Positions 1 through 8,148 are shown, numbered from the stretch's first letter. The stretch: DNA of 15,139 nt from Collinsella sp. (GCA_019414545.1 DXLV01000014.1:21031-36169), one strand, 5' to 3'. Notes: generated by a model from the letters alone, not told the origin. Numbers and translations: made by a program.

Positions 1-3000
1 TCCCAGCACCTGTCCCCACGAGTCCCAGCCTCATGGCGGCGCTCTCCGATCTTTCGGACGCGCGCATGGATGAGCTGGCGAGCATGCGCCGCAAGCTTGC
101 CGGTGCCGTTGGTCCCGACGCCCCCAAAGCGGCGTTGGAGCCCTCGTTGGTGCCGTACTACAATCCGCTGTTCGCCGACCGCTTTAGCTGGGCGCTCGAG
201 TTCCGCATTCGCTGCGGTTCGGTGTCCTACGTGGTCAAGGATATCGACGGCATGGCCGATGCCTACGTGCGCGGCGGCACGTTCTCCTATGGCAAGAAGC
301 TCACGTTTGTCCATTCACCTGAGGCCTTTGACGAAACATCGGCAAAGCTGCTCAACCTTGTTGTGACGACAGTTGCCTATCTCGATGACATCACAAGCTC
401 GCGTTCGGCGTCGTACGACTTTGCCCGCAGCGGTTTTGTTGCCGAGCGTCAGTTGCCGCTGTCCGAGCATAGCATCGTATATGTGCTGGACCTGCTGCGC
501 GGCCAGACCATCTCCTTTGAGCCCGCCTGGTCGCGGGGGATGACGACGCATCGCACCTACGACGTGGCGGTTGAGCTGTCTCCGCAAGGGGAGGACGAGG
601 CATCCGCTAAGCGCCCACCGCTGCTTGCCGCCAAAATCGCGCCGGCGGCTGGTGGTAGCTACGATCTGCGCCTGCCGGCCGATGCATACTGCTTTGCTTC
701 GGGCGACGTAGCTTATCTGGTCGACACCCGCCGTGCGCGCCGCACCGATGTAGCGTTTGCCCAGCATGCGGCGCCGTTCCTATCGCGCTTGCTGCCCTGT
801 CGCACGCCAGTCCATATCGCTGCCGACCAGGTGGGGGAGTTCTGTCGTATGGCTCTGCCCATTTTGCGCGACTATACCGACCTTACCGCGCCCGCTGCGC
901 TCGATACCGTGGCGCCCGAGCCGAGCTTTGCTATGGCAATCGGCGTCGACGATGGGCTCGTGACCTGCAAAATTACGGTTACCTACGGCGACTGGTCGGC
1001 AGACCTCTTTAGTCTGGGCGCTCCGGGCAGCCCCTTCGAAGAGCAGCGCCCGGGCGTGCCGCCCCGCGACGAGGTGGCGGAGTTTCGCGTTATGGACACG
1101 GCGGCCCTGTACTTCGATTTCTACGAGGGCGGTCTGGCGTTTGAGGAGCGCGATGACGAGAGCTTGTTCTGCCTGCTGACCGAGGGCCTGTCCGCCCTGT
1201 CCGAACTGGGTGAGGTCATGCTCAGCGACCGTCTGCGCCAGATCTCGGTCCGCCCCGCGCCCAAGCTCTCGGTTCGTGCGACCGTTAAGAGCAATCTGCT
1301 CGATGTCGAGCTGGGCGCGAGCGGGCTTTCGGCCGCGGACCTTGCCGTCTATCTCGATTCGTACAAGCGCCATCAAACGTTTGCGCGCCTTACGTCCGGC
1401 GACATCATTCGCCTGGACGAGGGGGCGCGCGCCGCGTTTGGCCTTGCCGAGGACCTGGGTGTCGATGCCGTCGACCTGCTCGACGGCGTGTCGCTTCCCG
1501 CGTCGAGCACCCTGTTCGTCGACAGCATGCTCGCGCGCACGCCGGCGCTCGAGGCCGATCGCGACGCTGCGTTCCGCCGTACCGTCGAGCGCCTGGACAC
1601 GCTCGGCAAGATGGACTTTACGGTGCCGGCATCGCTCAAGGCAACGATGCGCGGCTACCAGGTCGACGGATACCAGTGGCTCGGCTCGCTCGAACACCTG
1701 GGCCTTGGCGGCATCTTGGCCGACGACATGGGCCTGGGCAAAACGCTCCAGATGATTGCGCATATTCTGGCGCGCGTGGAGGCGGGGGACACCAAGCCCA
1801 CGCTCGTGGTATGCCCCGCGTCGCTCGTGTACAACTGGACCGCCGAGCTGGAGCGCTTTGCCCCGTCGCTCGATGTGTGCGCCATCGTGGGTGCCAAGGC
1901 GCAGCGCCGCGTGCAGATAGCCGGCGCTGACGAGCATAACGTGGTCGTGACGTCGTATGACCTCATGCGCCGCGATATCGACGAGTATGCCGAGCAGGAC
2001 TTTGCCCGTGTGGTGCTCGACGAGGCCCAGTACATTAAAAACCCGCTCACGCAGGTGGCGCGCGCCGCAAAGCGCCTGCCTGCCGGCGTGCGCTTTGCCC
2101 TGACGGGCACGCCCATCGAAAACCGCCTATCCGAGCTCTGGAGCATCTTCGACTTTTTAATACCGGGCCTGCTCGGCACGCGCGAGTCGTTTGCCAAGCG
2201 CTTCGAAAGCCCGGTCGAGCATGCCGAGGGCGACAGTGCCGCTCGCCTGCAGGCGCTCGTGTCGCCGTTTGTGCTGCGCCGTGTCAAGGAGGACGTGGTG
2301 GCCGACCTGCCCGAGAAGATCGAGGATACGGTCATGGCGCAGCTCACCGGCGAGCAGCGCAAGCTCTACCTGGCCAACCAGGACCGCATCGCCCAGCAGG
2401 TGCAGCACCGCGAGTCATCCGAGTTTAAGAAAGACAAGCTCAAGGTGCTCGCTGAGCTCACCAAGCTGCGCCAGATCTGCTGCGACCCGCGTCTACACTA
2501 CGAGGATTACAAGGCGGGGAGCGCCAAACTCGATACGTGCATGGAGCTCGTGCACGGCGCACTCGACGGCGGACATCGCATCCTGTTGTTCAGCCAGTTT
2601 ACGGGTATGCTCGATATCATCGGCAAGCGCTTGGCCAAGGAGGACATCGCCTTCCTTAAGCTCACGGGCGCTTCGTCTAAGGAGAGCCGCGCCAAGATGG
2701 TCGCGCAGTTCCAAGCGGGCGAGGTTCCAGTCTTTTTGATTTCGCTCAAGGCGGGCGGCGTGGGCCTTAACCTGACGGCGGCCGACGTGGTCATCCACTA
2801 CGACCCGTGGTGGAACGTGGCGGCGCAGGACCAAGCGACCGACCGTGCGCATCGTATTGGCCAGCAACATACCGTGACCGTGTACAAGCTCATCGCCAAG
2901 GACACGATTGAGGAACGCATTATGCAGATGCAGGAGTCCAAGCGCGACCTGGTCAACAGCGTGCTCGGCGGCGACGGCATCTCGTCGGCGCTGTTTACCC

Positions 3001-3041
3001 GCGAGGATGTTCTGGCGCTGCTCGGCGGCGACGGGCGCTAA
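1..3041 (+). CDS. SNF2-family DEAD/DEAH-box helicase (5' end outside window)
   Basis: The reading frame is open from the first bases (first full codon at position 3) with no stop before the ATG at 33, so the true start, and probably an N-terminal SWIM zinc-finger part common in bacterial SNF2 proteins, lies upstream. Counting from the ATG at 33, residues about 50-480 match the bacterial SNF2-associated region. The ATPase core follows: DDMGLGKT (Walker A, K570), DEAQ (663-666, motif II), LTGTPIENR (motif III), and a second RecA lobe ending in QATDRAHRIGQ (motif VI, starting at 934). The protein should be an ATP-driven double-stranded-DNA translocase of the RapA/HepA-like class; its cellular target cannot be read from the sequence. 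It ends with TAA at 3039-3041, 150 bases before the next gene. A weak interrupted stem (3063-3072 with 3084-3098) follows, without a T-run. Family assignment is very secure; exact role is not. Confidence 0.95.
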   Translation, partial: PAPVPTSPSLMAALSDLSDARMDELASMRRKLAGAVGPDAPKAALEPSLVPYYNPLFADRFSWALEFRIRCGSVSYVVKDIDGMADAYVRGGTFSYGKKLTFVHSPEAFDETSAKLLNLVVTTVAYLDDITSSRSASYDFARSGFVAERQLPLSEHSIVYVLDLLRGQTISFEPAWSRGMTTHRTYDVAVELSPQGEDEASAKRPPLLAAKIAPAAGGSYDLRLPADAYCFASGDVAYLVDTRRARRTDVAFAQHAAPFLSRLLPCRTPVHIAADQVGEFCRMALPILRDYTDLTAPAALDTVAPEPSFAMAIGVDDGLVTCKITVTYGDWSADLFSLGAPGSPFEEQRPGVPPRDEVAEFRVMDTAALYFDFYEGGLAFEERDDESLFCLLTEGLSALSELGEVMLSDRLRQISVRPAPKLSVRATVKSNLLDVELGASGLSAADLAVYLDSYKRHQTFARLTSGDIIRLDEGARAAFGLAEDLGVDAVDLLDGVSLPASSTLFVDSMLARTPALEADRDAAFRRTVERLDTLGKMDFTVPASLKATMRGYQVDGYQWLGSLEHLGLGGILADDMGLGKTLQMIAHILARVEAGDTKPTLVVCPASLVYNWTAELERFAPSLDVCAIVGAKAQRRVQIAGADEHNVVVTSYDLMRRDIDEYAEQDFARVVLDEAQYIKNPLTQVARAAKRLPAGVRFALTGTPIENRLSELWSIFDFLIPGLLGTRESFAKRFESPVEHAEGDSAARLQALVSPFVLRRVKEDVVADLPEKIEDTVMAQLTGEQRKLYLANQDRIAQQVQHRESSEFKKDKLKVLAELTKLRQICCDPRLHYEDYKAGSAKLDTCMELVHGALDGGHRILLFSQFTGMLDIIGKRLAKEDIAFLKLTGASSKESRAKMVAQFQAGEVPVFLISLKAGGVGLNLTAADVVIHYDPWWNVAAQDQATDRAHRIGQQHTVTVYKLIAKDTIEERIMQMQESKRDLVNSVLGGDGISSALFTREDVLALLGGDGR

Positions 3042-3191
3042 CCCGCTCGGGTGGGGCCGTCAGGGCGGATGGCACACGCTGTCCCATCGTCCCCGCCCGT
3101 TATGTGTTCATTTGCAATGCCGTGGATGGTTTGTCTGCCTTTGGGCATAAGAACCATCAAGAACATTGGCACATTAGCAAAGGAGAACATC

Positions 3192-3554
3192 ATGGCGAAA
3201 TTCTTTAAGGACCCCGACGGCAAGCTCATCGCCGCCCTTGGCGACGACGTTGCGACCCCTGCCGGTTGCACGGAACTGACTGCAAACACTGAGGACGCGG
3301 CGCACGAGAAGCACGTGCCTGTTGTCGAGACCGAGCGTGACGGTCACGTGATTCGCGCACGCGTTGGCTCGGTCGAGCACCCCAGCCTGCCCGAGCACTA
3401 CATCGAGTGGATCGCCCTTGAGGCCGAGGGCCGTGTGGAGGTCCATTACCTCCAGCCCGGCATGAAGCCCGCGACGTTTTTTGCCGGCGGCTCCAAGACC
3501 GGCACCGTCTATGCCTATTGCAACCTGCATGGGCTGTGGTCCGCGACGTTCTAG
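3192..3554 (+). CDS. Superoxide reductase (desulfoferrodoxin/neelaredoxin family)
   Basis: This 120-residue protein should reduce superoxide to hydrogen peroxide without making oxygen, a cytoplasmic oxygen defence typical of anaerobes. All ligands of the catalytic square-pyramidal iron are visible: H41 (in EKHVP), H63 (EHPSLPEH), H69, C110 and H113 (CNLHG); the lid residues E39 and K40 are also kept. The stretch before them (residues 1-37) has one cysteine (C26) and none of the CxxC pairs of the desulforedoxin domain, so there is no second iron site; the enzyme is of the one-iron type with a degenerate stub at the N-terminus. The start at 3192 is chosen because AAAGGAGA (3179-3186) lies at good spacing and the protein family begins near here; an in-frame upstream extension to 3051 has no such site. 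A terminator-like hairpin follows at 3601. The electron donor, usually rubredoxin, is not in the window. Confidence 0.93.
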   Translation: MAKFFKDPDGKLIAALGDDVATPAGCTELTANTEDAAHEKHVPVVETERDGHVIRARVGSVEHPSLPEHYIEWIALEAEGRVEVHYLQPGMKPATFFAGGSKTGTVYAYCNLHGLWSATF

Positions 3555-3600
3555 GAGCGCGTCCCCGCTCGGGGTATCATAGCTAGCATATGCACATGCG

Positions 3601-3632
3601 AGCGCCGACTGCATCATGCGGCCGGCGCTTTT
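3601..3632 (+). terminator. Probable intrinsic terminator after the superoxide reductase gene
   Basis: AGCGCCG (3601-3607) pairs perfectly with CGGCGCT (3623-3629) around a 15-base loop that could itself pair (GCAT with ATGC), and the stem runs into TTTT (3629-3632). The T-run is short. A -10-like TATCAT lies just upstream at 3575-3580; if that is the promoter of the next gene, the hairpin would sit in its leader rather than end the previous transcript. Confidence 0.55.
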
Positions 3633-3671
3633 ACTACGACAACGATGGTTTACGACGGAAAGGGCTGAGCC

Positions 3672-5657
3672 ATGAAGCTCGCACTTGCACAGATCGATAT
3701 GCGCCTGGGTGATATTGAGGGTATCTGCGGTCGCATCGAGGACCAGGCGCGCCTGGCCCACGAGCGCGGTGCGCGCGTGCTGTGCGTGCCGGCTCCGCTC
3801 TTTATGGGGGCCCTGCCCGGCGGCCTGGTGGGCGCTGCCGACTTTGAGCACGACATGCTTGCCGGCTTGACCGGCGTCGCCGAGCGTATCCAAGAGCTCG
3901 ATATGATCTGCATCGTGCCCGCGGCGGTTTCGTTTGAGGGCCAGCCCCTGCTCGACTACATGATGCTCAAGGACGGCCATGTGGTGCCGGCCCGTTCGAG
4001 CATTGCCCTGCAGCGTGGCGAGAACAACGACGCGCGTTGGGCGCCGCCGGTGTTCGACGTGGACGGCGTGCGCATCGCCGTGATCTTCGACTTGGACCGC
4101 GAGCTCGAGATGCTGCCGACCGGCGTCGACCTCATTGCGTATTTCCAGTTCAACGCATTCGATATGACCGACCGCGAGACCGCCGCGATCGCCGCCGTGC
4201 GCAGCGGAGCCTACCGCAAGATCGCCTCCAAGCGCAGCGTGTGGTTTGCCTGCATGGCGCCGGTTGGTGCGTACGACGAGTCGGTGTATACCGGTGGCTC
4301 GTTTGTGCTCGACGACTGCGGTCGCGTGGTGGCCCAAGCACCATGTTTTGAAGAGAGCCTACTGGTTCAGGAGATTCAGCGCGGTGTGATGCTCGATGCC
4401 TTGGAGGACCACGAGCTGCCCGAGTTTCGTTCCGAGGAGTGGTTGTGGCGGGCGCTGGTGCTCGCCGTTCGCGATAATGCCCGCGCCCGCGGTACGTCGC
4501 GCGCCGTGGTGGCGCTCGAGGGCGATCTGCCGTCGTCCCTGCTGGCGGCGCTTGCCGTTGACGCCCTGGGTCCGCGTAATGTGGTCGGCCTGGTGCTGGG
4601 ACGCAACCGCATCTTTACGCCGGCGCAGGAGGAGGCCGAGGCTGCTCGCTGTGCCGCCGTCCGCGCGATTGCCGAGCGCCTACATATTCGCACGGTTGAG
4701 CGCGATGCGTCGGATGCCGCGCGTGTGCTCGACCGCGATGTGTCGGCGGGCGACGCCGAGCGCCTGCGCTCTCGCACGCTGGGTCTCATGCTGGAGGACA
4801 CGGCGCTCGAGCTGGGTGCGATGGCTCTGAGCCCGCTTTCCAAGACCGAGTACGCGTTGGCGGCACCGGCACTTTGCGGTGGCTACCAGGGCGATTACGC
4901 GCCCTTTGGCGACGTATACCTGTCGACGCTCGAGTTTGTGGCGCGCGTACGCAACCGTACGTCTGCCGTGGTGCCGCAGGAACTCGTGACGCTCAACGCG
5001 GTGGAGGATTGCATGGAGCGCGTGCTGGCGCAAGCGCTCTCGACGCTTGACGGTCCGGTCGACATGCTCGACCGCGCGGCGCAGCTGCTCGGCGGGCTTG
5101 AGCCGGGCGAGGTCGATGGCACGCTCGAGGCGCACGTGGACCGCAACCGTCCCTTCGACGACATCCCAATGGCCGCCGGCAAGCCCGAGGCATGTTCGTT
5201 GCTGCTGATGCTCGTGCGCCAGGGAGAGACGGCTCGCCGCCAGCTGCCGACGGCGCCGATCGTCTCGGCCCGTTCATTTGCCGAGCGTGCCTGGCCGTAT
5301 ATGCTTGCGTGGTCCGATCTTGGCCTGAGCGGTAAAGAGCGCATGACGGTCGATTCGTTGGCGCGCGCCGAGGTGCGCCGCTTTGCCGACGAGGATACAA
5401 GCGATCGCATGCGTGGTGAGATGATGGGCATTTTGGGCGAGCTACTGGGTATTTCGCCCGAGCAGATGGAGGAGCTGCGCTCCGAGGACGGCCAGCGCCG
5501 CCTGCACGAGGGCATGAAGAAGTTTGAGGGCGAGGTCCAGGACGCCATCGATAAGATGATGGGCGGCCAGGGTGGCCCGCAGGGTGGACCCCAGGGCACA
5601 CCGATGCCGCACCCGCCGGTTGATCCGAGGCAGTTCCCATTCTTCAGCCAAAACTAA
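3672..5657 (+). CDS. NadE-like protein, catalytically degenerate NAD+ synthetase homologue
   Basis: This 661-residue protein follows the layout of glutamine-dependent NAD+ synthetase: a nitrilase-type glutaminase domain (about 1-250) then a PP-loop ATPase synthetase domain (about 260-545, including LSKTE and a late RRQ at 522-524 matching the usual KRRQ-P segment). The key residues are gone. The nitrilase Glu position (usual FPE) reads VPA with A41; the Lys position falls near S110; the nucleophile Cys position (usual IC-E-D) reads IFDLD with F139. The synthetase P-loop, normally SGGxDS, reads EGDLPS (283-288), losing a glycine and the aspartate. The usual KT near the end of the domain reads ST. 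Beyond about residue 545 there is an added 115-residue helical tail ending in a Gly/Gln/Pro-rich stretch. The frame is intact and codon use is normal, so it is not a decayed gene but probably a retained pseudoenzyme with a structural or regulatory role. GGAAAGGG (3656-3663) serves the ATG at 3672. I assign no enzymatic activity. Confidence 0.8.
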   Translation: MKLALAQIDMRLGDIEGICGRIEDQARLAHERGARVLCVPAPLFMGALPGGLVGAADFEHDMLAGLTGVAERIQELDMICIVPAAVSFEGQPLLDYMMLKDGHVVPARSSIALQRGENNDARWAPPVFDVDGVRIAVIFDLDRELEMLPTGVDLIAYFQFNAFDMTDRETAAIAAVRSGAYRKIASKRSVWFACMAPVGAYDESVYTGGSFVLDDCGRVVAQAPCFEESLLVQEIQRGVMLDALEDHELPEFRSEEWLWRALVLAVRDNARARGTSRAVVALEGDLPSSLLAALAVDALGPRNVVGLVLGRNRIFTPAQEEAEAARCAAVRAIAERLHIRTVERDASDAARVLDRDVSAGDAERLRSRTLGLMLEDTALELGAMALSPLSKTEYALAAPALCGGYQGDYAPFGDVYLSTLEFVARVRNRTSAVVPQELVTLNAVEDCMERVLAQALSTLDGPVDMLDRAAQLLGGLEPGEVDGTLEAHVDRNRPFDDIPMAAGKPEACSLLLMLVRQGETARRQLPTAPIVSARSFAERAWPYMLAWSDLGLSGKERMTVDSLARAEVRRFADEDTSDRMRGEMMGILGELLGISPEQMEELRSEDGQRRLHEGMKKFEGEVQDAIDKMMGGQGGPQGGPQGTPMPHPPVDPRQFPFFSQN

Positions 5658-5662
5658 CATAT

Positions 5663-5685
5663 GGGTTGGGATTCGCTCCCAACCC
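5663..5685 (+). terminator. Perfect 9-bp stem-loop after the NadE-like gene
   Basis: GGGTTGGGA (5663-5671) pairs perfectly with TCCCAACCC (5677-5685) around the 5-base loop TTCGC. It begins five bases after the stop codon of the NadE-like gene, a typical terminator location, but no T-run follows, so termination would be weak or factor-assisted. It also separates that gene from the ruv promoter region. Confidence 0.5.
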
Positions 5686-5717
5686 CGATACTTCAACTAA
5701 GCGTCTTGACCCCGTTG

Positions 5718-5740
5718 TGTTATTCTAGAACAGACGTTCG
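5718..5740 (+). promoter_or_regulatory. ruvCAB promoter with LexA (SOS) operator
   Basis: GAAC-AGAC-GTTC lies at 5728-5739, flanked on the right by G. It matches the GAAC-N4-GTTC palindrome bound by LexA/DinR in Gram-positive bacteria and actinobacteria, including the purine-N-purine-pyrimidine spacer of the published Bacillus consensus; only the leading C is replaced by A. It directly follows an extended -10 element (TGT then TATTCT at 5721-5726), so a bound repressor would cover the transcription start. No good -35 at 17 bp is visible; TTGACC at 5706-5711 is only 9 bases away. The site is 56 bases before the chosen ruvC start, fitting SOS control of Holliday-junction repair genes. Confidence 0.72.
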
Positions 5741-5781
5741 TGAATGATGCGCGGGGCCTTGCCTTGTGCTTGGCAAAAGAC

Positions 5782-5790
5782 GAGGGGAGG
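5782..5790 (+). promoter_or_regulatory. Ribosome binding site that fixes the ruvC start
   Basis: GAGGGGAGG ends five bases before the TTG at 5796 and is the only strong Shine-Dalgarno match nearby. A longer in-frame GTG at 5766 would place this site inside the coding region and would add ten residues ahead of the normal RuvC N-terminus. Confidence 0.75.
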
Positions 5791-5795
5791 TTGGC

Positions 5796-6317
5796 TTGGT
5801 TATCTTGGGCATTGACCCCGGTTTGGCCCACACGGGTTGGGGGATTATCGAGGAGCGGCGCGGTGAGGTTCGCTGCCGTGCCTACGGTTGTATCGAGACC
5901 AGCGCGGGCAGTCCGCTCGCGGTGCGCCTGTCGCATATCGCCCGTGACCTCAAGGGCGTTGTCGAACGCTATCGACCCGATACCGCTGCTATCGAGAGCA
6001 TTTACTTTGGCGCCAACGTTCGCTCGGCCATCCCTACGGCGCATGCCCGCGGCGCCGCGCTCGTGGCGCTTTCGGAATGCGCGCTCGAGATTGGCGAGTA
6101 CACGCCTATGCAGATTAAGCAGGCGGTTGTGGGCACCGGCGCCGCGGACAAACGGCAGGTCGCGTATATGGTTCGTACGCTCACGCAGCTCGATCACGAC
6201 CCGCATCCCGACCATGCCGCCGATGCCCTGGCCTGCGCCATCTGCCACGTTAACCTCAGCCGCACCCGGGCGCTTACCGGCGGCGAGTTCTATCAACAGA
6301 GAGGAACCGGATACTGA
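5796..6317 (+). CDS. ruvC: Crossover junction endodeoxyribonuclease RuvC
   Basis: RuvC cuts Holliday junctions symmetrically during recombinational repair, working on junctions held by RuvA and migrated by RuvB. With the TTG start at 5796 the protein is 173 residues, the normal size, and opens MVILGIDPG. The four metal-binding positions are visible: D7 (GIDPG), E67 (IESIYFG), H140 and D143 (DHAADAL). Histidine at the third position, in place of the Asp of E. coli RuvC, is the arrangement known from Thermus thermophilus RuvC, so activity is expected. The stop TGA (6315-6317) shares its last base with the ruvA ATG. First gene of ruvC-ruvA-ruvB; the LexA-type operator upstream implies damage induction. 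Identity is certain; the start rests on the Shine-Dalgarno site. Confidence 0.96.
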   Translation: MVILGIDPGLAHTGWGIIEERRGEVRCRAYGCIETSAGSPLAVRLSHIARDLKGVVERYRPDTAAIESIYFGANVRSAIPTAHARGAALVALSECALEIGEYTPMQIKQAVVGTGAADKRQVAYMVRTLTQLDHDPHPDHAADALACAICHVNLSRTRALTGGEFYQQRGTGY

Positions 6318-6937
6318 TGATCTCCCAGCTCCATGGAACGCTTGTCGAGGCCACGATGAGCTCGGCCGTTGTCGATGTATCGGGCGTGGGCTTTAAGCTC
6401 GGTATTTCGGGCAGCACTGCGGCCACGTTGCCGACGCCTGGCGGCGAGGTTCGCCTCTACACGCGCATGCAGGTGCGTGAGGACGCCATGACGCTCTTTG
6501 GTTTTGCCTCCAAGGACGAGCGCACGATGTTCGATCGGCTCGTGTCCGTGTCGGGTGTCGGTCCGCGCCTGGCGCTTGCCGTGCTCTCCACCTATACCGT
6601 GGGGCAGCTGTATTCCCTGGTGATGGCCGAGGACGACAAGGGCATGGCCAAGGTTCCCGGCGTGGGTAAAAAGACCGCGCAGCGTCTGATCTTGGAGCTC
6701 AAGAGTACCTTTGCCAAGGACAAGGGTTTTGTTCCGGTCGACGTGATTCCCGGCCAGGTTGCGATGCCGGTTCCCGCCGCTGCTCCTTCGGCGGTCGATG
6801 ACGCCCGTGCGGCGCTCCTCTCCATGGGCTTTAGTCCGCAGGAGACCGAGGTTGCCCTGAGCGGGTATGATGGGCAGGATATGCGTGTCGAGGATCTGCT
6901 CGGCGCGGCGCTTAGGCGACTCGGAATGGATGCGTGA
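6317..6937 (+). CDS. ruvA: Holliday junction branch migration complex subunit RuvA
   Basis: RuvA forms tetramers that hold the four-way junction open and load the RuvB motors. The 206-residue protein has the usual three parts: an OB-fold barrel (about 1-65, starting MISQLHGTL), two helix-hairpin-helix DNA-binding motifs (VSGVGPRLA near 78-86 and VPGVGKKTA near 113-121), and, after an Ala/Pro-rich linker, the C-terminal RuvB-contact domain (about 158-206, with AALLSMGFSPQE). Its ATG overlaps the ruvC stop by one base (TGATG), and its stop TGA (6935-6937) overlaps the ruvB ATG in the same way, indicating translational coupling within one transcript. Confidence 0.97.
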   Translation: MISQLHGTLVEATMSSAVVDVSGVGFKLGISGSTAATLPTPGGEVRLYTRMQVREDAMTLFGFASKDERTMFDRLVSVSGVGPRLALAVLSTYTVGQLYSLVMAEDDKGMAKVPGVGKKTAQRLILELKSTFAKDKGFVPVDVIPGQVAMPVPAAAPSAVDDARAALLSMGFSPQETEVALSGYDGQDMRVEDLLGAALRRLGMDA

Positions 6938-8004
6938 TGTGGGAAGCCGATGACTCTCAGGACCTGTGGGCGACGCCCGGCAACTCGCCGGCGGCATCCA
7001 TGGCGCACGGTGAGCGCATGGTGGGCTCGGAGCTGACGCCCGAGGACCTCGATGTCGACCGCACCTTGCGCCCCCAGCGCCTGGACGACTACTGCGGTCA
7101 GGAGCATATCAAACAGAGCCTGCGCGTGCTCATCGAGGCGGCGCAGAGTCGTGGCGAGACGCTCGACCACGTGATCTTCTCGGGCCCTCCGGGTCTGGGC
7201 AAGACCACGCTGGCTACGGTTATCGCCAACGAGCTGGGCGCTCAGATCAAGACGACGAGCGGCCCGGCTATTGCGCGTACCGGCGACCTGGCGGCCATCC
7301 TGACTAACTTGCAGCCGGGTGACGTGCTGTTTATCGATGAGATTCACCGTCTGAACCGTTCGGTCGAGGAAGTTCTGTATCCCGCTATGGAGGACTTTGC
7401 GCTCGATATCGTGATCGGCAAGGGTCCGGCGGCGCGTTCGATTCGCCTGGATATTCCCAAGTTTACGCTGGTGGCGGCAACGACTCGCTCGGGCATGTTG
7501 ACCGGCCCGCTACGCGACCGTTTTGGCATTTCGTATCGCCTGGATTACTACACCGTTGAGGAGCTCGCCCAGATTGTCACGCGCTCGGCGACCATCCTGG
7601 GTGTGACAATCGACCATCCCAGCGCGCTCGAGATCGGCTCGCGCTCGCGTGGTACGCCGCGTCTCGCCAACCGTCTGCTCAAACGCGTGCGCGACTATGC
7701 GCAGGTGCGCGGCAACGGTCCCATCGAGCTCGATATCTGCCGTCAGGCGCTCGAGTTCTTTGAGATCGATGAGCTTGGTCTGGACTGGATGGATATCCGC
7801 ATCTTGGAGACGCTTGCCAAGACGTTCTCCGGCCGTGCCGTGGGCCTGACGACACTTGCCAGCGCGGTGGGCGAGGACCCGGGAACGCTCGAGGATGTCT
7901 ATGAGCCTTATCTGCTGCAGTGCGGCTTGATGATTCGCACGCCCCAGGGCCGCCAGGCAACGCTTCGCACCTTTGAGCACCTGGGGATTGAACCTACCGT
8001 TTAG
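6937..8004 (+). CDS. ruvB: Holliday junction branch migration DNA helicase RuvB
   Basis: RuvB is the AAA+ hexameric motor that drives branch migration with RuvA. Counting from the ATG at 6937 (355 residues), Walker A is GPPGLGKTT (83-91), Walker B is DEIH (134-137), sensor I is in AATTRSG, and the arginine finger lies in GPLRDRFG; a winged-helix C-terminal domain follows, with the usual TLEDVYEPYL segment. The first 40 residues before the family core are somewhat long and acidic. A GTG at 6934 is also possible, adding one residue; I prefer ATG at 6937 because it repeats the TGATG overlap of ruvC/ruvA. No convincing terminator follows the TAG at 8002-8004, so some readthrough into fhs is possible. 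Confidence 0.97.
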   Translation: MWEADDSQDLWATPGNSPAASMAHGERMVGSELTPEDLDVDRTLRPQRLDDYCGQEHIKQSLRVLIEAAQSRGETLDHVIFSGPPGLGKTTLATVIANELGAQIKTTSGPAIARTGDLAAILTNLQPGDVLFIDEIHRLNRSVEEVLYPAMEDFALDIVIGKGPAARSIRLDIPKFTLVAATTRSGMLTGPLRDRFGISYRLDYYTVEELAQIVTRSATILGVTIDHPSALEIGSRSRGTPRLANRLLKRVRDYAQVRGNGPIELDICRQALEFFEIDELGLDWMDIRILETLAKTFSGRAVGLTTLASAVGEDPGTLEDVYEPYLLQCGLMIRTPQGRQATLRTFEHLGIEPTV

Positions 8005-8081
8005 GGCGCTTTGTTTTGGCGGGCTGTTGGGCTATCGCTGGGCATCGGGTAAACATATCGCCGTTCATCGGTTATGGGTGT

Positions 8082-8108
8082 TTTACTATTGCGCGCCCGT
8101 GCTATGCT
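8082..8108 (+). promoter_or_regulatory. Candidate promoter of fhs
   Basis: An extended -10, TGC followed by TATGCT (8103-8108), stands 40 bases before the fhs ATG. A weak -35, TTTACT at 8082-8087 (15-bp spacer), or TTTTAC one base earlier (16 bp), precedes it. The 144 bases between ruvB and fhs contain no riboswitch that I can recognise, although fhs is a known target of ZTP and folate riboswitches in other bacteria. Confidence 0.45.
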
Positions 8109-8148
8109 GAATTGGTCTTTTTCTCATCCGGTAACGAAAGGACCGTCC

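Noticed and set aside
5706..5711. TTGACC as a -35 box for ruvC
   Set aside because: It is only 9 bases from the TATTCT -10; spacing is wrong, so the extended -10 is taken as the main element.
5766..5795. GTG at 5766 as ruvC start
   Set aside because: It would add ten non-family residues and would place the excellent Shine-Dalgarno site inside the gene.
8005..8148. A ZTP or folate riboswitch before fhs
   Set aside because: I could not find the conserved core of either class; only repeated GGGC words are seen.
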